Assembly: GCA_934317845.1 (NCBI GenBank) | Contig: CAKRES010000002.1 | Location: forward strand, 186,001-250,000 | Origin: an uncultured Lachnospiraceae bacterium | GTDB taxonomy: Bacteria; Bacillota; Clostridia; Lachnospirales; Lachnospiraceae | Direction of reading: 5' to 3' | Length of the DNA stretch: 64,000 nucleotides | Part shown: one piece after another, positions 16,304-24,147 of the stretch | Layout: each line of letters opens with the position of its first letter | Position numbering within the stretch: the stretch's first letter is position 1 | Made by a program: the position numbers and the translations under genes | The notes under the pieces: generated by a model | What the model was told of the DNA's origin: nothing | The model's database searches: none | What the model saw: only the letters and a program-made list of their open reading frames with translations

Positions 16304-16340
16304 GTGGGACTAGTATCATTTTTTACAATACAAATCGTCC

Positions 16341-16410
16341 CTTGTGCCATATGATAAGCACAAGCAAACAGTCAAAGACGCCTGTCCGATAAGGGAGGCG
16401 TCTTTTATTT
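16341..16410 (+). promoter_or_regulatory. Operator-like dyad and leader hairpin of the dehydrogenase operon
   Basis: CTTGTGC (16341-16347) and GCACAAG (16358-16364) form a perfect dyad over the -10-like TATGAT (16350-16355); no good -35 is visible, so an activator may be needed. About 15 nt further AAGACGCCT (16376-16384) pairs with AGGCGTCTT (16396-16404), followed by TTATTTT, a terminator-like hairpin 25 nt before the start codon. Confidence 0.6.
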
Positions 16411-16434
16411 TATCATAAAGGAGGTCGCTAAACT

Positions 16435-16758
16435 ATGACAAAACGAATCAGTAATCATCCGATTCTTGGGGAAACACCTGAGATGAAATCTGTGACATTT
16501 ACATATAATGGAGTCGCCATGCAGGGATGTGAAGGTGAGCCGATCGCAGCCGCTTTAAAGGCAAATGGGATCATGACACACCGGTATACGGCAAAAACAC
16601 ATGAACCGCGCGGTGTCTTTTGTGCGATCGGACGCTGTACGGACTGCGTTATGATCGTGGATGGAAAACCAAATGTCAGAACATGTATTACACCGCTTGC
16701 AGAAGGAATGACCGTACAAACACAGTATGGAGTATCTGCACAGAAGGGAGGAGAGTAA
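16435..16758 (+). CDS. (2Fe-2S)-binding small subunit of amino acid/opine dehydrogenase (HcnA-like)
   Basis: A 107-residue plant-type ferredoxin-like protein. The cysteines CAIGRCTDC (about residues 62-70) and a later RTCI supply the [2Fe-2S] ligands, as in HcnA, opine oxidase and D-hydroxyproline dehydrogenase gamma subunits. The start follows AAAGGAGG. It is the first of four overlapping or closely spaced genes that should form one heteromeric flavoprotein complex. Confidence 0.85.
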   Translation: MTKRISNHPILGETPEMKSVTFTYNGVAMQGCEGEPIAAALKANGIMTHRYTAKTHEPRGVFCAIGRCTDCVMIVDGKPNVRTCITPLAEGMTVQTQYGVSAQKGGE

Positions 16759-16759
16759 C

Positions 16760-18334
16760 ATGAAGATCACACGTTATGATGTCATTATCGTCGGTGCGGG
16801 ACCAGCCGGCTTATCTGCTGCAATTGAAGCGGCAAAAAATGGATTGCATCCCATCGTTTTTGATGAAAATGCCAGACCGGGTGGACAGCTTTTCAAGCAG
16901 ATCCATAAATTCTTTGGATCAAAGGAGCATAAGGCAAAGATCCGGGGCTTTAAGATTGGCGAGGAGCTGTTAGCTGAGGCGGAAAAGTATGGTGTTGAGG
17001 TTATGCTCAATGCGACGGTGGTTGGTCTATATCCGGAAAAAGAAGTGACGGTAAAGGTTGGGGAAGAGATCCGGCATTACAAAGGAGATGCGGTATTGAT
17101 CGCAACCGGAGCTTCGGAAAATATGGTGAACTTTAAGGGCTGGACACTTCCGGGTGTTATTGGAGCGGGAGCTGCCCAGACGATGATGAACCTGCATCAC
17201 ATTACACCGGGGGAGCGCATTTTAATGCTTGGTTCCGGAAATGTCGGCCTGGTAGTCAGCTTCCAGTTGATGCAGGCAGGCTGTGAGGTGGTTGCACTTG
17301 CAGATGCGGCACCACGGGTTGGCGGTTACGGTGTACATGCCGCAAAGGTAGCACGGTGTGGAGTTCCATTTTATCTGTCCCATACGATCGTAGAGGCAGA
17401 GGGAGAGGATCATGTGACAGGCGTGGTCATTGGTCAGGTTGGACCGGACTGGAAGATCATACCGGGTACAGAGAAACATTTTGATGTGGATACCATTTGT
17501 CTGGCGGTAGGACTTTCCCCGATGGCACAGCTTTTAAAGCAGGCAGGGTGTGAAATGTCAGATACGAAGGGCGGTTATGTTCCGGTCTGTGATGCTTACG
17601 GTGCTACGAGTGTGCCGGGATTATATGCAGCCGGAGATGTGTCCGGAATTGAGGAAGCAAGCTCTGCGATGATCGGAGGTAAGATCAGTGGAACAGCGAT
17701 ATCCGAATATCTGGGTTATCTGGAAAAAGAAGAAAGCGAAACACGCATCAGGGAATTAAAGGCACAGCTTGCTACTCTGCGTCAGGGCATGTTTGCACCG
17801 GAAAACCGTGGAAAGCTGGTAGAAAAAACCGATGAGGGAATCGACGTATCCATGAATCTGTTGGAAAAGGGTTATATTTCAGAAGAAGAGATCACCCGTT
17901 ATCCGGGTGTTACCAGACAAAAAGGAATTCATCCGGTGATCGAATGTACGCAGAACATTCCCTGTAACCCTTGTCAGGATGCCTGCAAAATGGGATGTAT
18001 CCGCATTGGAAAAAATATTACTTCTCTTCCGGTCGTGGATGAAGAACATAAATGTATCGGATGTGGCATGTGCGTGGCATCCTGTTCCGGTCAGGCGATC
18101 TTCTTAGTCGAGGAGGACGTAGAGCCGGGATATGGTGAGGTGACGATGCCGTATGAATTTTTACCACTTCCTGAAGTGGGAGACGTCGGATGTGGATGTG
18201 GAAGAGATGGAAGTGTACTTTGTGAGGCGGTAGTAACCAAGGTACGGACGGCTCCGGTATTTGATCATACGAATCTGCTTACCGTAAAGGTGCCGAATGA
18301 CTATGTAAACCGGGTACGTTTTTATAAGAAGTAG
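16760..18334 (+). CDS. FAD/NAD-binding alpha subunit with C-terminal [4Fe-4S] ferredoxin domain
   Basis: A 524-residue pyridine-nucleotide-disulfide-oxidoreductase-type flavoprotein. The FAD site is VIIVGAGPAGLSAAIEAA (residues 8-25), a second nucleotide fold starts near LMLGSGNVGLVV (about 155), and YAAGDVSGIEEA (about 292) closes the FAD site. After residue 390 it adds two iron-sulfur motifs, CNPCQDACKMGC and CIGCGMCVASC, in place of the BFD-like domain fused to HcnB/LhpB homologues; that domain is here a separate gene. This suggests electron transfer to a low-potential acceptor, fitting an anaerobe. Confidence 0.88.
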   Translation: MKITRYDVIIVGAGPAGLSAAIEAAKNGLHPIVFDENARPGGQLFKQIHKFFGSKEHKAKIRGFKIGEELLAEAEKYGVEVMLNATVVGLYPEKEVTVKVGEEIRHYKGDAVLIATGASENMVNFKGWTLPGVIGAGAAQTMMNLHHITPGERILMLGSGNVGLVVSFQLMQAGCEVVALADAAPRVGGYGVHAAKVARCGVPFYLSHTIVEAEGEDHVTGVVIGQVGPDWKIIPGTEKHFDVDTICLAVGLSPMAQLLKQAGCEMSDTKGGYVPVCDAYGATSVPGLYAAGDVSGIEEASSAMIGGKISGTAISEYLGYLEKEESETRIRELKAQLATLRQGMFAPENRGKLVEKTDEGIDVSMNLLEKGYISEEEITRYPGVTRQKGIHPVIECTQNIPCNPCQDACKMGCIRIGKNITSLPVVDEEHKCIGCGMCVASCSGQAIFLVEEDVEPGYGEVTMPYEFLPLPEVGDVGCGCGRDGSVLCEAVVTKVRTAPVFDHTNLLTVKVPNDYVNRVRFYKK

Positions 18335-18359
18335 ACAGGATAGGAAAGGGTGAAATGCT

Positions 18360-18692
18360 ATGATAGATATTCAGAAAAAATTAGAGGAGATCGGCCCTTA
18401 TATCGAAGCTCCGGATGATTCTTTACTGGTATGCCGTTGTGAGGAAGTGACCAAGGGAGAGATCCGCAAGGCTGTTCATGAAGGATTTTTTACGATCGAG
18501 GAGCTTCGGCGTTATTTACGGTGTGGTATGGGTCTTTGTCAGGGACAGACCTGTGGAAAACTGGTGAAAGGAATTGTAGCAAGAGAGCTTAAAGTAGCTC
18601 CTGTTGAGGTAGAGCCGGCAACATCAAGAGCACCGATGCGGCCGATGGAGATGGAGATCTTAGCAGAGGATGGAGGTGTGGCACATGAATAA
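18360..18692 (+). CDS. BFD-like (2Fe-2S)-binding subunit
   Basis: A 110-residue protein with the bacterioferritin-associated-ferredoxin-like cysteine set CRCEEVT (about residues 23-29) and RCGMGLCQGQTCGKL (about 59-73). In related opine and hydroxyproline dehydrogenases this module is the C-terminus of the alpha subunit; here it stands alone between alpha and beta. It overlaps the next gene by eight nt. The C-terminal 35 residues are proline-rich and probably bridge subunits. Confidence 0.85.
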   Translation: MIDIQKKLEEIGPYIEAPDDSLLVCRCEEVTKGEIRKAVHEGFFTIEELRRYLRCGMGLCQGQTCGKLVKGIVARELKVAPVEVEPATSRAPMRPMEMEILAEDGGVAHE

Positions 18693-19824
18693 TACAGCAG
18701 ATGTGATCATTATCGGTGGTGGTGTGGTAGGTTGTGCAGCAGCCTATTATCTTGCAAAGGCAGGACATTCCAATGTCATTGTGTTAGAAGCAACAAAGAG
18801 TATTGGACATGGTGGTTCTAGTCGAAATGGTGGTGGTGTAAGACAGTCCGGAAGAGATGTCAGAGAGCTTCCGTATGCGATGTATGGCATCAAGCACTTG
18901 TGGCCAACGCTTTCCGAGGAACTGGGGGTAGATGTCGAATATACACAGAAGGGAAACTTAAGACTTGGCAAGACAGAAGCACACCTGAAAAAATTGAAAA
19001 CACTGGCAGATAATGCCCAGTCGGTAGGACTGGATGTGCGTATGGTGGATGCAAAGGAAGTGCAGGAGATCTGCCCGTATCTTTCCAAGGACATTATCGG
19101 GGCAAGCTGGTGTCCGACAGATGGACACGCCAATCCTTTGACGACAACGCTCGGTTATTATAAACGGGCACTGGAAATGGGTGTACGTTTTTATACCGAT
19201 GCACCCGTTGCCGAGCTGCGGAAGGTTCGCGGAAAGGTGCGTCAGGTGGTGATCAAGGATGGAACCGTATTAGAGGCAGAGCAGATTATTTTGGCAGCAG
19301 GCTATGAAAGCCGTTATATTGCCAGAACGATCGGTGTCGATATTCCAATGACAAGACTGATCGATGAGTGTCTGGTAACGGAAATGCAGCCGAAAATGTT
19401 TGACATTATGCTGGGAACGGCAGGAGCTGATTTTTATGGACATCAGTCCCATCATGGTTCCTTTGTCTTTGGTTCTGACAGTGGCTATGAGGAAGTAACA
19501 GATATGGATGATCCGTCAAAGCTCGTTACCAATTCCCTGACGTTATCTGCAAGCTGTCGTGCGATCATGGATTATGTCCCGGCATTAAAGGATGCAAAGG
19601 TAGTCAGAAGCTGGTGCGGCTGGCTGGATGATGCCTTTGACGGAGTGCCATTTATCAGCAAGGTAGAGGAAGCACCCGGACTGATCCTGGCATGCGGCTT
19701 TACCGGGCATGGGTTTGGAACTGCTCCGGCAGTTGGACTGATGCTTTCCCAGATGGTGGCAGGAGAGGAAACGATCGTGGATATTTCCGCACTGCGGTAT
19801 GACCGGTTTATGCCGATCCGGTAA
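18685..19824 (+). CDS. FAD-dependent beta subunit, glycine/D-amino acid oxidase (DadA/HcnC) family
   Basis: A 379-residue DAO-family flavoprotein. The dinucleotide fold is VIIIGGGVVGCAAAYYLA (residues 7-24), the family loop GGSSRNGGGVRQSGRD follows near 48, and ACGFTGHGFGTAPAVG (about 338) forms the C-terminal FAD contact. It should oxidise the C-N bond of an amino or imino acid and pass electrons to the Fe-S subunits. The start at 18685 follows GGAGGTG. The substrate (proline-type, sarcosine-type, opine or D-amino acid) cannot be set from sequence. Confidence 0.88.
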   Translation: MNNTADVIIIGGGVVGCAAAYYLAKAGHSNVIVLEATKSIGHGGSSRNGGGVRQSGRDVRELPYAMYGIKHLWPTLSEELGVDVEYTQKGNLRLGKTEAHLKKLKTLADNAQSVGLDVRMVDAKEVQEICPYLSKDIIGASWCPTDGHANPLTTTLGYYKRALEMGVRFYTDAPVAELRKVRGKVRQVVIKDGTVLEAEQIILAAGYESRYIARTIGVDIPMTRLIDECLVTEMQPKMFDIMLGTAGADFYGHQSHHGSFVFGSDSGYEEVTDMDDPSKLVTNSLTLSASCRAIMDYVPALKDAKVVRSWCGWLDDAFDGVPFISKVEEAPGLILACGFTGHGFGTAPAVGLMLSQMVAGEETIVDISALRYDRFMPIR

Positions 19825-19845
19825 GAGAATATGAGGTTAAAAAGT

Positions 19846-19914
19846 GCATCTAATTCATTGATATGTCCCCTTTCTGTAAATGAAGACATATCAATGAATT
19901 GGATGCTTTTTTTT
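19846..19914 (+). terminator. Strong intrinsic terminator of the dehydrogenase operon
   Basis: A 22-bp stem (19846-19867 with 19885-19906, one mismatch) followed by eight T residues. Confidence 0.92.
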
Positions 19915-19986
19915 GGAAACAAGAGGTTCTGTGAACAACAGTATTCAGAAATTAACTAATAAAGTTTTGAAAACATAAAAGACCAA

Positions 19987-20054
19987 TTGACTTATCAAAA
20001 ATCATGTGATATTATAATTTTACACGATTAGACAAAATTGTTTACTGTGTAAAC
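19987..20054 (+). promoter_or_regulatory. Promoter and operator of the secreted-protein/ABC cassette
   Basis: TTGACT (19987-19992), 17-nt spacer, TATTAT (20010-20015). Downstream of the start point lies a perfect dyad GTTTAC-TGT-GTAAAC (20040-20054), with a further TTTACAC half-site at 20019-20025. The rest of the 19915-20151 gap is AT-rich and shows nothing else recognisable besides an extra AGGAGAAAGGAGG at 20082-20094 without a following frame. Confidence 0.65.
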
Positions 20055-20151
20055 GAATATACAAATGGGGAAAATACATAGAGGAGAAAGGAGGATTGTA
20101 AATAGATTGAGAAACATTGAGTTGCATAACTAAAGAAAGGAGTACATAATT

Positions 20152-20556
20152 ATGAGAGAAAGAATGAAAAAAGGAAAAAAGGGGATTGTTTATTTTGCAT
20201 TAGCTACAGTTATATTATTTAGCGCCGCAGTCATTACATATGCAGCTTCATGTACTTTTACATGGAATAATTATACTGTTCGTGGAACATTAGTATCTAC
20301 TGGAAGTCATGCTGCTAAAGCGAGTACAGAAATTACCAATATATCTGCACCTGCGGCATATAAGGTTCGAGCATTGATTAATGCTAAACAAAGTAAAGAT
20401 GGATCTGGTGGAATATTGAAACAGAATTATGAAGATCTATATAATACAGCTACAGTGACTGTATATCATAAAAAGGCTCATTCATTTGTAAGCATGCATA
20501 ATATTCAGAATAGAGGTACAGTTGTAAAGAGTAATTCTTTAACTATAGCTGATTAA
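20152..20556 (+). CDS. Small secreted protein, possible bacteriocin-like precursor
   Basis: A 134-residue protein with a classical signal peptide: basic MRERMKKGKKG, a hydrophobic core (about 12-30) and a likely cleavage after TYA (about residue 34). The mature part is about 100 residues, rich in Thr, Ser, Val and Asn, predicted strand-rich, with a single Cys next to the cleavage site. The start follows AAAGGAG. It heads an operon with an ABC ATPase and two FtsX-like membrane proteins, recalling lactococcin-972-type loci, but the lactococcin motif itself is not present. Confidence 0.6.
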   Translation: MRERMKKGKKGIVYFALATVILFSAAVITYAASCTFTWNNYTVRGTLVSTGSHAAKASTEITNISAPAAYKVRALINAKQSKDGSGGILKQNYEDLYNTATVTVYHKKAHSFVSMHNIQNRGTVVKSNSLTIAD

Positions 20557-20579
20557 TAAAACTGGGAAAGGGGGATTAT

Positions 20580-21080
20580 ATGAAGCATCGAGCTATTATC
20601 ATTTTTATTTCTATTATCCTGTTATTGATCGCAGGATTTTTTGCAATCCCTCTTTCCTGGGATTTTGCAAGTGCCGGAGAGAATTCCATCAATTATGACA
20701 AACAGGAAAATGGGAAGCAGACCGAAGAGACTCTGGAATTTTCTATGGATAATGACTGTTATGCGTATCGTGTGGTTTTCGATTGTAAATGTAAAAAGGG
20801 TACGATGAAGTATACGGTTCTTTCTTCTGATCAGTCACGGGATAACAAGGTCGCAACCTATGAAACGAAGAAAGATGATACACATTATGTGACAGAGAAA
20901 ATGCCATCCAAAAATGTGAAACAATTTTTGCTTACGATACACAGCCAATATGTTGTTGATGGACGCAATAGCTTTAAGATTACAGTACAAAAACGTTACA
21001 CATTGTTTCAAAAGTATAAAGTATGGAAAAAGAAAAGGGCGGAAGAGAGAAATGAGAATAAAGTGGCATTACAAAGATAG
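20580..21080 (+). CDS. Membrane-anchored protein of unknown function in the ABC cassette
   Basis: A 166-residue protein with an N-terminal membrane segment (about residues 4-24) and an extracytoplasmic domain of about 120 residues, ending in a basic tail (KVWKKKRAEERNENK). The family is not recognised. The gene starts 23 nt after the secreted-protein gene behind AAAGGGGG and overlaps the next gene by 29 nt, so it should be part of the same system, perhaps as immunity or accessory factor. Confidence 0.55.
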   Translation: MKHRAIIIFISIILLLIAGFFAIPLSWDFASAGENSINYDKQENGKQTEETLEFSMDNDCYAYRVVFDCKCKKGTMKYTVLSSDQSRDNKVATYETKKDDTHYVTEKMPSKNVKQFLLTIHSQYVVDGRNSFKITVQKRYTLFQKYKVWKKKRAEERNENKVALQR

Positions 21081-22131
21081 CCTGTTCCTCATGTTGATCG
21101 GATTTTTAGTTGCCTTTGCAGCTTTTGTGGATGTGGGGTATATGATTTTTCAAAATCAGACATACAGCGAGTTAAGCTCCCGGTATACATATGCCAACAG
21201 TACGTTACTTGATGCTAGTGATGAACAGGGAATTGATTTTGAAGCATTTGCAACGAAGAAGGGGAACTTATCTATTTCCAGTATGACGACCATGCTGGAT
21301 GAGGGGCAGCAGCATTATATGCTTACGATTGCAATGAAGCAAAATGAGCCCTATCAATATCAATTGCTGGAAGGGACTGTAGAGGAACCAGATAATACAT
21401 CTGTCCCGGTGGCAGTGATTGGAAAAAGCTTAAAGCCATATACATTTATGCGCAAGGGGCAAAGATATATCATGCTGGAAGGGGACGCATATAAGGTAAT
21501 TGGAATTACAGGAAATGCATACTGTGAATACAATGACAGTGAGCTTCTTGTTTTTTATCATGCACTGGGGAAAAATCTGAAAAGATCTTTGCAAAGCCAG
21601 ACTACCGTGCAGTTCAGGCTGCAGAGCAATGAATGTGATACCTACGAAGAAGCGATGCAGTTATATGAAACGGTTACCCAAAAGCAGCCTTCCTTAAATT
21701 GTTCATTGACTGCTTTGGAAAACGTGACATATGATCAGGGCATGGATGATTTTCGTTCTATTGTAGACATACTGTTATTTTTATTCTGCCTGATCAATTG
21801 CGTTGTAGTATCAATATACTGGATGCAAAAACGAAGACGTGAAATTGCGGTTCGCAGACTTTATGGATATACAGTAGTTCAAATTGCGGTTATGATGTGG
21901 AAGGAATTGCTGAGAGTGATGGCAGCAGCAGCGATACTTCTTGTTTTGTTCCATGTAGTGTTACAAGGAATCGTGGCGCGGCAGTTACCGGATTTTTCCC
22001 TCTATTATCTGATCCGCAGTGGCATATTATTTGTCTTATTTTCTTTGATCACAAGTGCGATTACGATATTTTATCCATTGTATCATGTGCAAAAAACTCC
22101 GCTTGCAGTGGCAGTATATGAGGAGGAATGA
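21052..22131 (+). CDS. FtsX-like ABC permease 1 (MacB type)
   Basis: A 359-residue protein with one N-terminal membrane segment (about 9-30), a periplasmic-like domain of about 210 residues, then three segments. The cytosolic loop MQKRRREIAVRRLYGYT and the ending PLYHVQKTPLAVAVYEEE match MacB/FtsX-family permeases. The start at 21052 follows GGAAGAGAG. It overlaps the next gene by a few bases and should pair with permease 2 and the LolD-like ATPase. Confidence 0.75.
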   Translation: MRIKWHYKDSLFLMLIGFLVAFAAFVDVGYMIFQNQTYSELSSRYTYANSTLLDASDEQGIDFEAFATKKGNLSISSMTTMLDEGQQHYMLTIAMKQNEPYQYQLLEGTVEEPDNTSVPVAVIGKSLKPYTFMRKGQRYIMLEGDAYKVIGITGNAYCEYNDSELLVFYHALGKNLKRSLQSQTTVQFRLQSNECDTYEEAMQLYETVTQKQPSLNCSLTALENVTYDQGMDDFRSIVDILLFLFCLINCVVVSIYWMQKRRREIAVRRLYGYTVVQIAVMMWKELLRVMAAAAILLVLFHVVLQGIVARQLPDFSLYYLIRSGILFVLFSLITSAITIFYPLYHVQKTPLAVAVYEEE

Positions 22132-22133
22132 TC

Positions 22134-23348
22134 ATGCTGTTATCAGATTTTTTTAAACTTATGTATCGTATGATACGAAAAAACAGATTGTTATTTCTGC
22201 TCTGGTGTATGTTACAGTTGATATCCTTCTACCTCATCATATGGACTTTTTACAATTATCAGGAAAGAAATCAGAGCATCTGGCAATATCAGAAATATAT
22301 GAAGTGGAAGCAGGGGGAAACAATAAATGTTGAGATCCGTATTCCGGGGTTAATGCCGGAGGATTCTTATATTGAGAATGTGACAGATTTTCTGACACAT
22401 TGTGGTCAGTCAGACGGTATAAAAAAAGCAGGGGCATATGCCTATCGCAATGATTACTTTGCCCAGTTCCCCTATGAAGCACCGGCAGCACAGCAAGATG
22501 GTCTGGTAGACCTTTTGTATATCAGTGCGGGCGTGCAGGATTTTTGTGATCTTTCCGTAGCCCGGTATGATAGTAGTATCGCCCAAAAATATAAGGATAA
22601 AATTCCGGTATTGGTTGGAGCGGCATATCAGGAGGCGGAGATTGGTGATATTCTTTGTGGAATGGATGCGCAGTATGTGGTAGTAGGAGTTTTAAACAAA
22701 GGAGCAACCTGGTATGATACCGATCCGCTTTATACTACAGATCGTAGTACAAAGGTATTGGATCATCATCTTGTTGCAAGAGTACCGGGAGATCTGCCTG
22801 ATTACTGTACAGGAAATGCCTTTCATAATATTTACATTCAATGTCAGAAAGGGAAAACGCAGCAGGTAAAAAAGGAGCTGGTAAAGCAATTACAAAAAAA
22901 GGGACTGATCGGCATTGTAAAAACACCGGTGGAGCTGATACAGGAATATAAGGATTCCTATGTACAGGATTATACATTTGTCCGAAATGTTGCATTGATG
23001 TGTCTGCTGATTTCGTTTATCTCAGGTGCTGCAATTCAATTTCTGATCGTGCAGAAGCAATCTTATACTTTTACGGTATATTATATAAATGGGATAGACA
23101 AAAAGTATTTCTTAAGAATATATGCGGTTGTGACAGTATTTTTAACGGCAGGAGTATATCTTCTTTCTTTTGTAATTGGAACGCAGGGAATCGCTGCAGT
23201 GCAAAAATATGACAAAATGGTATATCTGACACAGACGTTCCCGTGGGGTGGTGTTGTTTGTGTAGTAGAAATGATAGCTTTTTTCATCATTTCCTGTTAT
23301 TCCATAAGGAAAATGCAATACAACATAAATAAAGAGGTGACAATATGA
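22134..23348 (+). CDS. FtsX-like ABC permease 2
   Basis: A 404-residue protein with the same plan as permease 1: membrane segment near 19-40, extracytoplasmic domain (about 45-285) and three C-terminal segments starting at NVALMCLLISFISGAAIQF. The ATG at 22134 has AGGAGG seven bases upstream; the ATG at 22128 is too close. It overlaps the ATPase gene (ATGA). Two non-identical permeases suggest a heterodimeric mechanotransmission-type system. Confidence 0.72.
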   Translation: MLLSDFFKLMYRMIRKNRLLFLLWCMLQLISFYLIIWTFYNYQERNQSIWQYQKYMKWKQGETINVEIRIPGLMPEDSYIENVTDFLTHCGQSDGIKKAGAYAYRNDYFAQFPYEAPAAQQDGLVDLLYISAGVQDFCDLSVARYDSSIAQKYKDKIPVLVGAAYQEAEIGDILCGMDAQYVVVGVLNKGATWYDTDPLYTTDRSTKVLDHHLVARVPGDLPDYCTGNAFHNIYIQCQKGKTQQVKKELVKQLQKKGLIGIVKTPVELIQEYKDSYVQDYTFVRNVALMCLLISFISGAAIQFLIVQKQSYTFTVYYINGIDKKYFLRIYAVVTVFLTAGVYLLSFVIGTQGIAAVQKYDKMVYLTQTFPWGGVVCVVEMIAFFIISCYSIRKMQYNINKEVTI

Positions 23349-24022
23349 TACAATTATCACACATCAATAAGACATACAAAGGGAGTACTTATGAGGTTGA
23401 GGCATTACATGATATATCTTTATCTGTAAAAAAAGGGGAGTTTATCAGCATCATGGGGAAATCAGGATGTGGAAAATCAACCTTATTAAATATGATCGGA
23501 TTTATGGATACGCCGGATAGTGGAGAATATATTCTGGATGGACAGGCGGTAGATTATCGGGATAAAAAACAAATGACATTACTTCGGAACCAACATATAT
23601 GTTTTATTTTCCAGCATTTTGCATTGATCAATGAACTGACCGTATTTGAAAATATCGAAATCCCATTGATCCCGAAAAAGGTCAGGAAAAAAGAAAGAAC
23701 AAAGCAGATCCTTGCGTTATCTGAAAAACTTGAAATCCGGGATTTGCTGGGAAAACGCCCTACAGAAATATCTGGTGGACAAAAACAACGGGTTGCAATT
23801 GCCAGAGCCTTGATATCGGAGTGCGATATTATTTTGGCAGATGAACCGACAGGGGCTTTGGATGCCCAGACCGGAGTACAGATCATGCAGCTATTTCAGG
23901 AACTGCACAATGCGGGTAAAACAATCATTGTTGTTACGCATGACCGGGCAATTGCGGAATATGCAGATAAGATTTTTATGTTGGAGGATGGTCATAGTAT
24001 CACTTTTTACAATACAAAATAA
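23345..24022 (+). CDS. ABC transporter ATP-binding protein, LolD/MacB type
   Basis: A 225-residue ATPase with Walker A GKSGCGKST (about residues 38-46), signature ISGGQKQRVAIARAL and Walker B DIILADEPTGALD, all typical of the LolD/MacB/FtsE group. It closes the cassette. Its last codons are duplicated in non-coding form upstream of the dehydrogenase operon. The nearest downstream terminator is the leader hairpin of the next operon. Confidence 0.93.
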   Translation: MIQLSHINKTYKGSTYEVEALHDISLSVKKGEFISIMGKSGCGKSTLLNMIGFMDTPDSGEYILDGQAVDYRDKKQMTLLRNQHICFIFQHFALINELTVFENIEIPLIPKKVRKKERTKQILALSEKLEIRDLLGKRPTEISGGQKQRVAIARALISECDIILADEPTGALDAQTGVQIMQLFQELHNAGKTIIVVTHDRAIAEYADKIFMLEDGHSITFYNTK

Positions 24023-24040
24023 AACGTGTCAGCTAAAATA

Positions 24041-24116
24041 TTGACAAGCAAAAACAAAAAAGCTATAATACGGAAAGACAAAGACGTCAATGGATGAGAT
24101 CCATTGGCGTTTTTTT
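24041..24116 (+). promoter_or_regulatory. Promoter and leader hairpin of the ornithine-cyclodeaminase-like operon
   Basis: TTGACA (24041-24046), 17-nt spacer, TATAAT (24064-24069): near-consensus. Only about ten nt after the start point ACGTCAATGGAT (24084-24095) pairs with ATCCATTGGCGT (24099-24110), followed by seven T residues. The terminator lies 28 nt before the ribosome site, so most transcripts should stop unless an antitermination event occurs. Confidence 0.75.
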
Positions 24117-24147
24117 ATTTTCCGGCGAAACCAAGGAGGTAATGATG

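Noticed and set aside
20152..20556. True lactococcin 972 precursor
   Set aside because: The gene order is similar, but the diagnostic Gly/Trp/Tyr-rich motif of that family is missing, so only a loose analogy is kept.
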